From positions 3,271,001 through 3,335,000 of the forward strand of contig CP054184.1 in the NCBI GenBank assembly GCA_015709715.1: a stretch of DNA of 64,000 bases, given 5' to 3'. The DNA comes from Nitrospira sp. GTDB taxonomy: Bacteria; Nitrospirota; Nitrospiria; Nitrospirales; Nitrospiraceae. A program made the translations under genes and the position numbers. Positions 8,142-16,556 of this stretch are shown here, piece after piece. Every line of letters begins with the position of its first letter. The first letter of the stretch is position 1. The notes under the pieces are model-generated. The model saw nothing but the letters and a program-made list of their open reading frames with translations, did not search any database and was not told the DNA's origin.

Positions 8142-8298
8142 CGCCTTCCTCCGGGCATGGTGGCCGGTCGCGTCCGCGGTGGGCTAGGCTACCTGACGGA
8201 TGTAGGATAAACCCTACGTCGAGAGGAGCCCTCTATAGCCTATCTGCCAGCCACAATGCAAGGACTTTGAAGGGCGGTGGGTACGGACTCTGTATCCG

Positions 8299-9300
8299 CT
8301 AGATCTCGATGTCGCGGAGGGCCTGAGCCGATTCCTCCGGTGAGACAGGGTTGATGTAAAACCCGGTGCCCCACTCGAAACCGGCAACCTGCGTGAGTTT
8401 GGGGATGATTTCCAAATGCCAGTGATAAAACTCGCCCGTCCGCTCATGGAGCGGTGAACTGTGGAGCATGAAATTGTAAGCCGGGCGCGCGAGGACCTTG
8501 TCCATTCGACGCAACGATTCTGACAAAATCGAGGCGAGGAATTCGAACTGCCCGCGCTGGCTTTCCTCGAAAAAGCCTGCGTGGCGTTTGGGGAGGATCC
8601 ACATTTCGAACGGAAACCGCGGGGCATAGGGGGTCAGGCACACGAATTCCGGATTCTCGAGTACAACGCGCGTCCCTTCCGATGATTCTTGCCGCAGAAT
8701 GTCACAGTAGATACAGCGTTCCTTTTGCTGGAAGTGTTGGCGGCAGCCGTCGATTTCTTCCAGGACGCTGGTGGGAATGACGGGGAGGGCGATGAGCTGG
8801 GAATGGCTGTGTTCCAGCGTGGCCCCCGCCGCCGCGCCGTGATTCTTGAAGATCAAAATATAGCGGAACCGAAGGTCCTTCTTGAGGTCCAGAATGCGGT
8901 CGCGATAGGCCCACAGGATATCTTCGACCCGTTTGGGCGGTAAATCGGCGAGGCTGTCCCGGTGGGTGGCGGTCTCGATGATGACTTCATGGGCGCCGAT
9001 ACCGTTCATGCGGTCATACAGGCCATGGCCCTCTCGTCCCATGTCGCCCTCGACGTGCAGGGCGGGAAACTTGTTGGGAATGACCCGTAGGGTCCAATCG
9101 GGGCTGTTCGGTCCGGACGACGGGGGGCGATAGGCGAGCAGCTCGCGGGGCGTCAGGTGTTCCTGCCCAGGACAGAAAGGGCAGAGGGCTGCCGACGGAG
9201 CGGGCGGACAAGGCATGGACACGTCCTGTGGGCGTCCGCTTCGGTCCGTTGAAACGATCACCCAACGGCCGACGATCGGGTCTCTACGTAACTCTGGCAT
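8299..9300 (-). CDS. galT: Galactose-1-phosphate uridylyltransferase
   Basis: The enzyme exchanges UMP between UDP-glucose and galactose-1-phosphate in the Leloir pathway. The 333-residue length is standard. The HIT-type active site HSHSQ is at residues 164-168, with H166 as the nucleophile that takes the UMP. Zinc ligands CPFC are at 40-43, and the N-terminus RDPIVGRWVIV is typical. It follows the GH57 gene with a 35-base gap on the same strand. No galactokinase or epimerase is in the window, so it may serve another hexose-1-phosphate nucleotide exchange, or those genes lie elsewhere. Bacterial relatives sometimes act as ADP-glucose phosphorylases, which remains an alternative. Confidence 0.88.
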   Translation of the reverse strand: MPELRRDPIVGRWVIVSTDRSGRPQDVSMPCPPAPSAALCPFCPGQEHLTPRELLAYRPPSSGPNSPDWTLRVIPNKFPALHVEGDMGREGHGLYDRMNGIGAHEVIIETATHRDSLADLPPKRVEDILWAYRDRILDLKKDLRFRYILIFKNHGAAAGATLEHSHSQLIALPVIPTSVLEEIDGCRQHFQQKERCIYCDILRQESSEGTRVVLENPEFVCLTPYAPRFPFEMWILPKRHAGFFEESQRGQFEFLASILSESLRRMDKVLARPAYNFMLHSSPLHERTGEFYHWHLEIIPKLTQVAGFEWGTGFYINPVSPEESAQALRDIEI

Positions 9301-9335
9301 GTTGTCTCCTTGACGACGCCATCATCAGGGCGGCG

Positions 9336-11540
9336 CTAGACTCTCCACATCGCAGCTTCAAAGTCGTCGCCCGGCCTGGTGAAGACCACCGGATTGTGAT
9401 GGGGATACCGCGCAACTTCCATTCCCTGCTCCGAAAGCGTCAGGGACAACCGTACCTCTTGCCCCACCTCGATTTCCAGATCCTTGAAGGGGAAGCCCAA
9501 CTCGAGAATCTTCTTCATGGCGATGCTGTCGTAGGATCGGAGGGGCCGATAGGTGCCGGCCTCATTCGCCTCGGCCAGCAACACCGACGCCGATTCGCTG
9601 GGGGAGAGTGTGCAGGACAGTCTGAATTGTCGGCCGCCGGTTCCGACGTGTAGATCGAGGGTACAACTCTCTGGGCGGGCTTGGGAGCGGTCGTCCGGAT
9701 CAAGCCGGAGGTAGAACTGTTCGCGGTCGAATCCGAAGAAAATGGCGCTGAAAAACCCTTCGGATTTCCACATCGCTCCCAGCGGCGGATTGGGATTGAT
9801 GCTGCCGGCCCCCCGCCACTCGAAAAAGTTGGAGATGGTGCCGTCGAGGATAGGGTGAATAAAGGCCAGCGGTTGCCGCACTTGGTCCAGACCTTGCGGC
9901 AGGCGTGTTTCCAGCAGCGACTGGTTCAGGATGTCCGGCGGTGTCAGTCCGGCATAGGTCCATACATTTCGCAGGTGGGTGCGGAACAGGCGATCGAACT
10001 CCTGTTTGTAGTCGGTGTCGAAGTCGTCGCCGTACCACCAGAACCAGTCGCTGCCCTCGGCGGCATAGAGTTCGTCCCAGGCGGCACGTGCCCGGTCGGG
10101 CGGCAACGACGGCGTCACCTCTGTCAGGCGTGCCCTGGTATGTTGCAGGAGATCCCATCCACGATTGTCTTCCTGGTGGCCGATCCAGATCTTGAAATCT
10201 TGGTTGATCCAGGAGCCGGAGTGGAGATGATCGAGATGTTGTGTGGGAGGGGTGCTCCCCAGCGCTCGACTCATGGTTTCCATCTGGACTTGGATGCCTT
10301 GTCCCAGACGAAGTCCGTCAGGCTGAAACGCGCGATAGAGGAGGGAGAGGAAGTGTTCTCCCCCATCATGATAGTGCTCCCAGGGATTTTCCCCATCCAA
10401 GATGATCGCAATGACGCCGCGCTCCATCGGAATGTCATAAGCAAGGCTGCGGATTCGTCGGAGGACATCGTCGGCCGCGGATTCCGGGGTGGTCTTATGG
10501 TACACAAACCCGAACGCGTCGGAGATGTCGCGGTCGCGGAATACCATGGTGACCGGCCGATCCGGTGCACCTGCGACATAGGGTTGGTAGAGGTGGTAAT
10601 GACGGTTCCATGCGTGGTTGGTCGCCTGAAGGCTTCGGTAGAGGATGCCTTCGTCCGTGGCCAGCCATCGGATTCCCGCTTTGTGAAGGATCGGCAGCAA
10701 TTCCGGACAGACCGAGCCTTCCGACGGCCAGAGGCCGACAGGCGCATGCCCGAAGGTGTGTGTGTGGTAGGCGATGGCCCGCTGCACCTGGGCCTCTGCG
10801 TCGGCGGGCGCATGAAACCGAGCCGGCAGCGGCAGATCCGGTCTGGCGCGACGCGTAAACTCCGTGTCGATCACCAACGGCAGGATCGGATGAAAAAACG
10901 GGGTGGTCGTCAGCTCGATCTGGCCCCGCGCCCGCAAGGTCCTGTACATCGGCACGATGCGGGCGATCGCCGTCTGTTGAAGGGCCAAGACCTCCTGTTT
11001 GTCTTCTTCCGTGAACCCGCGGTTCTTGGAACGTAACTCCTGCAAGCGAGGAAAGTCTTGAAGCGTACCGTAGCCGAACCAGGCGAGGTTGTGCCATACC
11101 TGCAGATCCAGTAATTCCTGGGCGGAAAATTGTTTGGCCAAACGGTCCAGGTCCTCTCCGCGAACGTCGATGCCGCGCTTCACCAGGAGTTCCTGGTAAC
11201 GGGCGAACGGGCGGACCATGGTCGCCCAGTTCGCCGAGAAAAAATGGCGAATCAGGAAGGCCTTTTCCGTCGGCGTCAGGTCTGCGGCTGGGCGTTGGGC
11301 ATACTCCAGAAAGAGGTCCCGGACGCGGCCGGTGGAGAATTCCTCGAGCTGAAGCAGCAGCGACGGCGTGAAATTGAACGTGGAGCGGACATGGGGGAAA
11401 CGCTCGAGTAGAAAGGCCATGTCATAGTAAGCCTTGGTGGCATGCAGCCGCACCCAGGGCATACTGGCGGACCCGCTCACGGGGTCCGTGTAGTACGGCT
11501 GGTGCATGTGCCAGAGGAAGCAGAGCTGAATGGTCTTCAT
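9336..11540 (-). CDS. Glycoside hydrolase family 57 alpha-glucan enzyme
   Basis: This 734-residue cytoplasmic protein (no signal peptide) starts with LWHMHQPYY, the first conserved GH57 region. The nucleophile region appears as LWPSEGSVCPE (about residue 273) and the acid/base Asp lies in ILDGENPWEHYHDGG (about residue 400). GH57 enzymes cleave or transfer alpha-1,4 or 1,6-glucan bonds (amylopullulanase, 4-alpha-glucanotransferase, branching enzyme). The length and C-terminal beta-rich region suggest an alpha-amylase/glucanotransferase type rather than a branching enzyme. It is probably co-transcribed with galT. A role in glycogen turnover or use of imported maltodextrin is inference. Confidence 0.87.
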   Translation of the reverse strand: MKTIQLCFLWHMHQPYYTDPVSGSASMPWVRLHATKAYYDMAFLLERFPHVRSTFNFTPSLLLQLEEFSTGRVRDLFLEYAQRPAADLTPTEKAFLIRHFFSANWATMVRPFARYQELLVKRGIDVRGEDLDRLAKQFSAQELLDLQVWHNLAWFGYGTLQDFPRLQELRSKNRGFTEEDKQEVLALQQTAIARIVPMYRTLRARGQIELTTTPFFHPILPLVIDTEFTRRARPDLPLPARFHAPADAEAQVQRAIAYHTHTFGHAPVGLWPSEGSVCPELLPILHKAGIRWLATDEGILYRSLQATNHAWNRHYHLYQPYVAGAPDRPVTMVFRDRDISDAFGFVYHKTTPESAADDVLRRIRSLAYDIPMERGVIAIILDGENPWEHYHDGGEHFLSLLYRAFQPDGLRLGQGIQVQMETMSRALGSTPPTQHLDHLHSGSWINQDFKIWIGHQEDNRGWDLLQHTRARLTEVTPSLPPDRARAAWDELYAAEGSDWFWWYGDDFDTDYKQEFDRLFRTHLRNVWTYAGLTPPDILNQSLLETRLPQGLDQVRQPLAFIHPILDGTISNFFEWRGAGSINPNPPLGAMWKSEGFFSAIFFGFDREQFYLRLDPDDRSQARPESCTLDLHVGTGGRQFRLSCTLSPSESASVLLAEANEAGTYRPLRSYDSIAMKKILELGFPFKDLEIEVGQEVRLSLTLSEQGMEVARYPHHNPVVFTRPGDDFEAAMWRV

Positions 11541-11567
11541 CGGAAAGTTTCTTGCGGACTGGGGGGC

Positions 11568-11596
11568 AGTATGTCATAGGGGTATGGGGGTTGCAA
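11568..11596 (-). promoter_or_regulatory. Possible sigma-70 promoter for GH57-galT
   Basis: On the minus strand TTGCAA (11591-11596) and CATACT (11568-11573) are spaced by 17 bases and lie about 28 bases before the GH57 start codon. The -35 and -10 each deviate from consensus, so this is a moderate candidate. Confidence 0.35.
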
Positions 11597-11627
11597 CGAA
11601 GCACCGGATTTGGGAGATGGGGGGACG

Positions 11628-12083
11628 ATGGCGTCGGAACAGGTTGCGAGCGATGTGGACCGGGAGCCGGGCGGCACTCCCCTGGCGATGGCTGGCTATT
11701 GGGGCCCGGTCACGTTATATGCGGTGCTTATTTTCTGGGGATCGTCCATCTCGAATCCGCCGGAAGACATTTCGTCGATGCTCAAGGTGTTCTCCGACAA
11801 GTGGCTGCACTTCTGCGAGTATGGCGTGTTGGGGGCGTTAAGTTACCGCGCCTGCCGCCATGCGGCCGGGCCATGGGTCGCGCGGCGGGCGCTGGTTGTG
11901 GCGGTGGCTGGTGCGACTCTTTATGGTCTCAGCGACGAAATCCATCAGCTCTTCGTTCCCTTCCGAGACGGCAACGGTTGGGACTTGCTGGCCGATGCGC
12001 TTGGTGCCTGGCTGGGAGCGTGGGGGTGGCGCTGGTTCGAGCGACGCCAACCGTCCGCTTCCGCGTCGTCGCTCACTGCCTGA
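11628..12083 (+). CDS. VanZ-family membrane protein
   Basis: This 151-residue protein has about four membrane helices and the conserved VanZ features: an early helix ending in FWGSSI, DKWLHFCEYGVLG, and the later motif SDEIHQLFVPFRDGNGWDLLADALGAWLG. VanZ proteins are linked to teicoplanin tolerance in enterococci, but most members have no known role. The ATG at 11628 has a G-rich ribosome site five bases upstream, so it is preferred over TTG at 11610. It is divergent from the GH57 gene and convergent with the aldo/keto reductase gene. Confidence 0.82.
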   Translation: MASEQVASDVDREPGGTPLAMAGYWGPVTLYAVLIFWGSSISNPPEDISSMLKVFSDKWLHFCEYGVLGALSYRACRHAAGPWVARRALVVAVAGATLYGLSDEIHQLFVPFRDGNGWDLLADALGAWLGAWGWRWFERRQPSASASSLTA

Positions 12084-12144
12084 TGTGGCGCCCCTCTTCG
12101 CTTCCCTCGTGCTGAATTCTCCACAGCGCTGGCGATCCTAGTCA

Positions 12145-13116
12145 TCACCAGGCATAGGCTTCCGGAGCCGCGCCTCCCGGGCCAGGGAACAGTTCGTCCA
12201 AGGCCTTGAGTGTTTCCGCCGATAACGCAATGTCCAGACATCCTAACGCATCGGTGAGTTGCGCTTCCGTCCGGGGGCCGATGATGGGGGCCGTCACTGC
12301 CGGTTGGTGGAACAGCCAGGACAGGGCGACTCGGGACGGCGAGTGTTGGATGTCTTGGCACAGGCGCTCATAGGCTTCGAGTTGTGTGCGATGGGCTTCG
12401 ATATCTTTCCGAACATCCTCGGTCGCCCGTCGTCCGGTCGAGTCGGTTTGCAGGGCGCCGCCGAGCAGACCACGCGCTAAGGGGCTCCAGGGGATGAGCC
12501 CGATCCCATAGGCCTGACAGGCGGGGATGACTTCGAGTTCGATCGTCCGTTCGAGCAGATTGTAGAGGCTTTGTTCTGAAACGAGCCCGAGGAAGTGGCG
12601 CGATTTCGCCAGCTCCTGAGCTTGGGCGAGGTGCCAGCCCGCGAAGTTGCTGCTCCCCACGTAGAGCACCTTGCCCTCGCGGCAAAGCTGCTCCATGGCC
12701 TGCCAGATTTCCTCCCAGGGGCATTCGCGATCGACATGGTGCATTTGATAGAGGTCGATATAGTCCGTCTGCAGCCGTCGTAGACTAGCTTCGCACGCCT
12801 GTTTGATGTGCAAGGCCGAAAGGCGCGACTGATTGGGCCAGTCGCCCATGCGGCCGTAGACCTTCGTGGCCAGCACCACCCTCTCACGGCGTCGGCTGCC
12901 TTGCGCCAGCCAGCGGCCGACGATCTGTTCAGTCACTCCTTCGCCGACTTTCCATCCATAGACATTGGCGCTGTCGAAAAAATTGATCCCGGCGTCCAGC
13001 GCCTGGTCCATGATGCGAGCACTGTCGGCTTCGCCGGTCTGCGGCCCGAAATTCATCGTGCCGAGGCAGAGACGGCTGACACGAAGTCCCGATCGACCGA
13101 GATGAACGTATTGCAT
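12145..13116 (-). CDS. Aldo/keto reductase
   Basis: This 323-residue NADP(H)-dependent oxidoreductase has the TIM-barrel AKR pattern. The N-terminal hairpin is YVHLGRSGLRVSRLCLG. The catalytic Asp and Tyr lie in DSANVYG, the Lys in LATKVYG and the His in MHHVD. The cofactor-binding end shows SWLFHQP and APIIGPRTE. It belongs to the YajO/Tas-like group that reduces small aldehydes and ketones; the substrate is not known. ATG 13116 is chosen for the AAAGGAGG ribosome site. A TTGTCA-N17-TATGCT promoter lies upstream. It is divergent from amgK. Confidence 0.9.
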   Translation of the reverse strand: MQYVHLGRSGLRVSRLCLGTMNFGPQTGEADSARIMDQALDAGINFFDSANVYGWKVGEGVTEQIVGRWLAQGSRRRERVVLATKVYGRMGDWPNQSRLSALHIKQACEASLRRLQTDYIDLYQMHHVDRECPWEEIWQAMEQLCREGKVLYVGSSNFAGWHLAQAQELAKSRHFLGLVSEQSLYNLLERTIELEVIPACQAYGIGLIPWSPLARGLLGGALQTDSTGRRATEDVRKDIEAHRTQLEAYERLCQDIQHSPSRVALSWLFHQPAVTAPIIGPRTEAQLTDALGCLDIALSAETLKALDELFPGPGGAAPEAYAW

Positions 13117-13141
13117 GCGTACCTCCTTTCGTCGACAACAG

Positions 13142-13170
13142 AGCATACCGATCGATCATGGGGCTGACAA
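13142..13170 (-). promoter_or_regulatory. Sigma-70-like promoter for the aldo/keto reductase gene
   Basis: TTGTCA (13165-13170) and TATGCT (13142-13147) are spaced by 17 bases on the minus strand. The predicted start of transcription lies about 20 bases before the ATG at 13116, leaving room for the strong ribosome site. Confidence 0.5.
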
Positions 13171-13240
13171 TCGATGGCGTTGAGCGGGGAAGAGAAAGAT
13201 AAATAGATGACTTTCTGCTGGCGGTTGAAGAAGGTTTCGT

Positions 13241-13246
13241 TATAAT
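13241..13246 (+). promoter_or_regulatory. Consensus -10 box ten bases before amgK start
   Basis: A perfect TATAAT lies nine bases before the ATG at 13256. Transcription starting six to eight bases downstream would leave an untranslated leader of only two or three bases. No Shine-Dalgarno sequence is present in the gap. The -35 region at the 17-base spacing (CTGGCG) is poor. Confidence 0.5.
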
Positions 13247-13255
13247 GCCCAACGT

Positions 13256-14356
13256 ATGACGACGACAAACCCAGCGGTCCCTGCCACGCCCCTCGCATCA
13301 CCCGATCCCGAGCGGCTCGCCCGTACCTTGGCGACCCGCTTGCCGTTCCACGCCGAGTTGATCGCGCTGACCCAGCTTGCCGGCGATGCGTCCAATCGTC
13401 GCTATTTCCGGCTTATGGTGAAGGGGGAGCCCCCCTCGTTGATTCTCATGCAACTGGCCGATCCCGAGGGCTTCAAGAAATCGGAAGAGGCTGTGAGCGG
13501 GGCCGCAGTCTCCATTGCGGAATTACCCTTCACGAATGTGCTGACGCATCTCCGCAGAACCGGGGTCACGGTGCCGCAGCTTCATTATTATGATCGTCAC
13601 GCCGGCCTGCTGTATCTCGAAGATTTCGGCGATCTCACGTTGGCCGAAGCCTGCCGTGAGGCGACTCCCGCCGTGCGGGAGGCGCTGTACCGCAGCGCGA
13701 TCGATCAACTGGTGCAATTCCAGGTCAAGGGCACCACTCCGCCGGCACCGGGCTGCCTCGCCTTCCATCGGCGATTCGATGTCCCCTTGCTGATGTGGGA
13801 GTTCGACCATTTTCTGGAATACGGCATCACCGCGCGTCTTGGGCAATCCATGACCCTATCCGACGAGCAGGCGATCCGCGCGGAGTTTCACCGGATTGCC
13901 GAGCTGCTGGCGAATCAGCTCCAGGTGTTCGTGCATCGGGATTACCACTCACGCAACCTGATGGTCGACGGGGAGCGTATCGGCATCATCGATTTTCAGG
14001 ATGCGTTGATGGGGCCTGCGACGTACGACCTCGCATCCCTCTTGAAAGATGCCTATATCGAGCTGGAGGAGCCGCTGGTGGATCGCCTCGTCGATTACTT
14101 CCTGGATGGCTTGTCGGCGCAAGGACAGCCCTGGGCCGATCGTGCAACCTTCCGCCGTCTGTTCGACTTCACCAGCATCCAACGGAACTTGAAGGCAGCC
14201 GGACGGTTTGTCTATATCGACCGAGTGAAGCACAATCCCAAGTTCTTGGCGGACATTCCCCGCGTGCTCGGGTATGTGAAGCGCAACCTTGCCAAGTATC
14301 CGGAACTCGCGACGCTGCGGCGGCTCCTGACGCCCTACGTGGCGGAACTGCAGTAG
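13256..14356 (+). CDS. amgK: Anomeric sugar kinase AmgK-like (aminoglycoside phosphotransferase fold)
   Basis: This 366-residue cytoplasmic kinase has the APH fold. The catalytic loop is HRDYHSRN and the metal-binding motif IIDFQD follows. In Pseudomonas, AmgK phosphorylates N-acetylmuramic acid (and GlcNAc) at the anomeric position. The product then goes to MurU for UDP-MurNAc synthesis, bypassing fosfomycin-sensitive MurA. The next gene, 28 bases downstream, is the matching nucleotidyltransferase, and this pairing is the main support for the specific name. The start is probably leaderless (see the -10 box at 13241). The next in-frame Met lies inside the conserved kinase domain, so the upstream ATG is needed. 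Confidence 0.83.
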   Translation: MTTTNPAVPATPLASPDPERLARTLATRLPFHAELIALTQLAGDASNRRYFRLMVKGEPPSLILMQLADPEGFKKSEEAVSGAAVSIAELPFTNVLTHLRRTGVTVPQLHYYDRHAGLLYLEDFGDLTLAEACREATPAVREALYRSAIDQLVQFQVKGTTPPAPGCLAFHRRFDVPLLMWEFDHFLEYGITARLGQSMTLSDEQAIRAEFHRIAELLANQLQVFVHRDYHSRNLMVDGERIGIIDFQDALMGPATYDLASLLKDAYIELEEPLVDRLVDYFLDGLSAQGQPWADRATFRRLFDFTSIQRNLKAAGRFVYIDRVKHNPKFLADIPRVLGYVKRNLAKYPELATLRRLLTPYVAELQ

Positions 14357-14384
14357 GGCAATCGTTCGGCATCCGCATTCCCCT

Positions 14385-15137
14385 ATGAAAGCCATGATCC
14401 TCGCAGCGGGTTTCGGCACGAGGCTGAAACCGCTGACCGACGTGACGCCCAAGCCGCTCTTGCCGGTGGCGGGTACGCCCATGATCGTGTGGAACCTGCG
14501 GCTGCTGAAACGTCATGGGTTTCGGGAAGTAGTGATCAACCTGCACCACTTAGGTGCGTTGATCGAGCGGGCGCTGGGGGATGGGGGGCAATACGGCCTG
14601 CAGATCACCTATTCGCGCGAGCCCGTTATCCTCGGGACCGGAGGGGGAATCAAGCAAGCGGAGGCGTTCTTTGCGGGAGAACCGGTCCTCGTCCTCAACG
14701 GCGACACGCTCTTCGAACTGGACCTGAGTGCGCTGATGAAGTTCCATCGCGCTCAGCAGGCTGCAGCCACCCTCGTATTGCGAAAGGATCCGGAAGCGGC
14801 CCGTTGGGGGTTGGTGGAAGTGAGCAAACGAGGTGACGTCCTCAGAATCACCGGGCGAGGCCGAGAGGTATTGGAAACGGCCGTGCCGCGCATGTTCGCC
14901 GGCATCCATATCCTGCACCCACGCCTCCTGCAATCGGTGCCGGTTGGATGCGAGAGTTCCATCATTGATGCCTATGTGCGGGGGATTCAGGAGGGCGAGC
15001 GGATCATGGGGTATGATTTCGACGGCTATTGGAGCGATGTGGGCACGCCGGAACGGTACGCGCAGGTTGAGCGGGATGCGGCGACCGGGCTGCTTAGCCT
15101 TTCGGCACGAAGCGTCGGCCGTTCGGAGCTATGCTAA
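14385..15137 (+). CDS. murU: MurU-like sugar-1-phosphate nucleotidyltransferase
   Basis: This 250-residue protein is a single nucleotidyltransferase domain with the signature AAGFGTRLKPLT and PKPLLPV at the N-terminus, LNGDTLFEL for metal and nucleotide binding, and WSDVGTPERY near the C-terminus. Without a hexapeptide-repeat domain it matches MurU/HddC-type enzymes rather than GlmU. Beside an AmgK-type kinase it most likely makes UDP-MurNAc from MurNAc-1-phosphate in peptidoglycan recycling. A general mannose- or glucose-1-phosphate nucleotidyltransferase is the alternative. It converges with the response-regulator gene, leaving 29 bases between stops. Confidence 0.8.
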   Translation: MKAMILAAGFGTRLKPLTDVTPKPLLPVAGTPMIVWNLRLLKRHGFREVVINLHHLGALIERALGDGGQYGLQITYSREPVILGTGGGIKQAEAFFAGEPVLVLNGDTLFELDLSALMKFHRAQQAAATLVLRKDPEAARWGLVEVSKRGDVLRITGRGREVLETAVPRMFAGIHILHPRLLQSVPVGCESSIIDAYVRGIQEGERIMGYDFDGYWSDVGTPERYAQVERDAATGLLSLSARSVGRSELC

Positions 15138-15166
15138 GCCTGAACGAGTGGGGCAGGGAGTCGCTG

Positions 15167-16546
15167 CTATTGCTCGTTCGGGGTGGGTTTCCGCTGCTTG
15201 ATCAAGCGGGCGAGATAGGTGCGTTGGAGGTCGAGAAACTCCGCCGCCTTGGTCTGGTTGCCCGCCGCCCGCTCGAGCGCCCGCTCGATGATGTATGCGC
15301 TGTGCGCTTCCATCGATTCGTGGTAGGTCAGGTTCAAGTAGGGGAGCGCATGGTCCATGCTGCCTTTTCCTGCTCCTTCGTCCTGCGACAAGGCCAACGT
15401 CTCCGGTTCAATCACATCGCCGGCGCTCAACACTACGGCTCGAGAGATCACATTATCCAGTTCACGTATGTTGCCGGGCCAGGCATAGTGGGTGAGGGCG
15501 GAGCGGGCTCCCACGCTCAAGGTCATGCCGGGCCGTTTCGCCTCGACGGCATGCCGCTTAAGAAAGAACTCGGCCAGCATCGGGATGTCTTCGCTGCGTT
15601 CCCGCAAGGGGGGAAGGGTGAAACTCACCACGTTGAGCCGGAAAAAGAGGTCTTCGCGGAACTGCCCCGCCTTCACGGCCTGCCGCAGATCCTTGTTGGT
15701 AGCGGCGACGAACCGGATATTGACCGACACGGGCCTGGTGCCGCCGACTCGCTGGAACTCCTTGTCCTGCAGTACGCGTAGGAGCTTGGCCTGTAAGGGC
15801 ATGGACATGTCGCCGATCTCGTCGAGAAAGACGGTTCCGCCGTCCGCCATTTCAAGCTTGCCCTTCTGTTGGCGGTCCGCTCCCGTGAAGGCGCCGCGTT
15901 CGTGGCCGAAGAGTTCGTTTTCCAGGAGCGTTTCCGTGAGCGCCACGCAGTTGATGACCACCATGGGCATGCTCTGCCGCGGGCTCCATTGATGGATGGA
16001 CCTGGCGAAGAGCTCCTTGCCGGTTCCGCTCTCCCCCAGCAGAAGGATGCTGGCATCCGATTTTGCGGCCCGTTGCGCCGAGTCGATGATGGCCTTGATT
16101 TTGGGGCTTTCCCCGACGATGGTGGCATAGCGATTCTGAAGGTCCGACCGCAGGGCCGCCACCTGCCGCTTCAAAGTGTCGCGTTCCAGTGCCTTCTGAA
16201 TGACGATCAGAAGATGGTCCTTATCGAGCGGCTTGGTGAGGAAATCATACGCGCCTTGCCGCATGGCCTCGACGGCGTCCGGGATGGTGCCCGCGGCCGT
16301 CATGACGATGACGGGAATGTCCTCGATCTGACGGTGCTGCGCCATGCGCTTGAGCACGTCCATGCCCTTGAGGCGCGGGAGATAGAGATCCAGCAAGACC
16401 AGGTTGGGGGATTCCTGCTCGATGAGCTCCAGACCCCGTTGTCCATCGCCGGCCGTGAGGGTCTTGTACCCGCTGGCATCCAGTCGATCCTGCAGCATCG
16501 TGACGATGTCTTGATCGTCATCGACGATCAGCACCTTGGCCTTCAT
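15167..16546 (-). CDS. Sigma-54-dependent NtrC-family response regulator
   Basis: This 459-residue regulator has a receiver domain (about 1-120) with D53 as the phosphorylation site and K104. The AAA+ domain (about 140-380) has Walker A GESGTGKE at 171-178 and the RpoN-contacting loop GAFTGA at 218-223. A Fis-type helix-turn-helix is at the C-terminus (NQTKAAEFLDLQRTYLARLI). Once phosphorylated it would remodel RpoN holoenzyme at -24/-12 promoters. No histidine kinase gene is adjacent, so it is an orphan. It lies 10 bases downstream of the DUF1015 gene and is probably co-transcribed with it. Target genes are unknown; a -24/-12 site at 6076 is the only clear one in the window. Confidence 0.93.
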   Translation of the reverse strand: MKAKVLIVDDDQDIVTMLQDRLDASGYKTLTAGDGQRGLELIEQESPNLVLLDLYLPRLKGMDVLKRMAQHRQIEDIPVIVMTAAGTIPDAVEAMRQGAYDFLTKPLDKDHLLIVIQKALERDTLKRQVAALRSDLQNRYATIVGESPKIKAIIDSAQRAAKSDASILLLGESGTGKELFARSIHQWSPRQSMPMVVINCVALTETLLENELFGHERGAFTGADRQQKGKLEMADGGTVFLDEIGDMSMPLQAKLLRVLQDKEFQRVGGTRPVSVNIRFVAATNKDLRQAVKAGQFREDLFFRLNVVSFTLPPLRERSEDIPMLAEFFLKRHAVEAKRPGMTLSVGARSALTHYAWPGNIRELDNVISRAVVLSAGDVIEPETLALSQDEGAGKGSMDHALPYLNLTYHESMEAHSAYIIERALERAAGNQTKAAEFLDLQRTYLARLIKQRKPTPNEQ

Positions 16547-16556
16547 CGGGTGTCGC

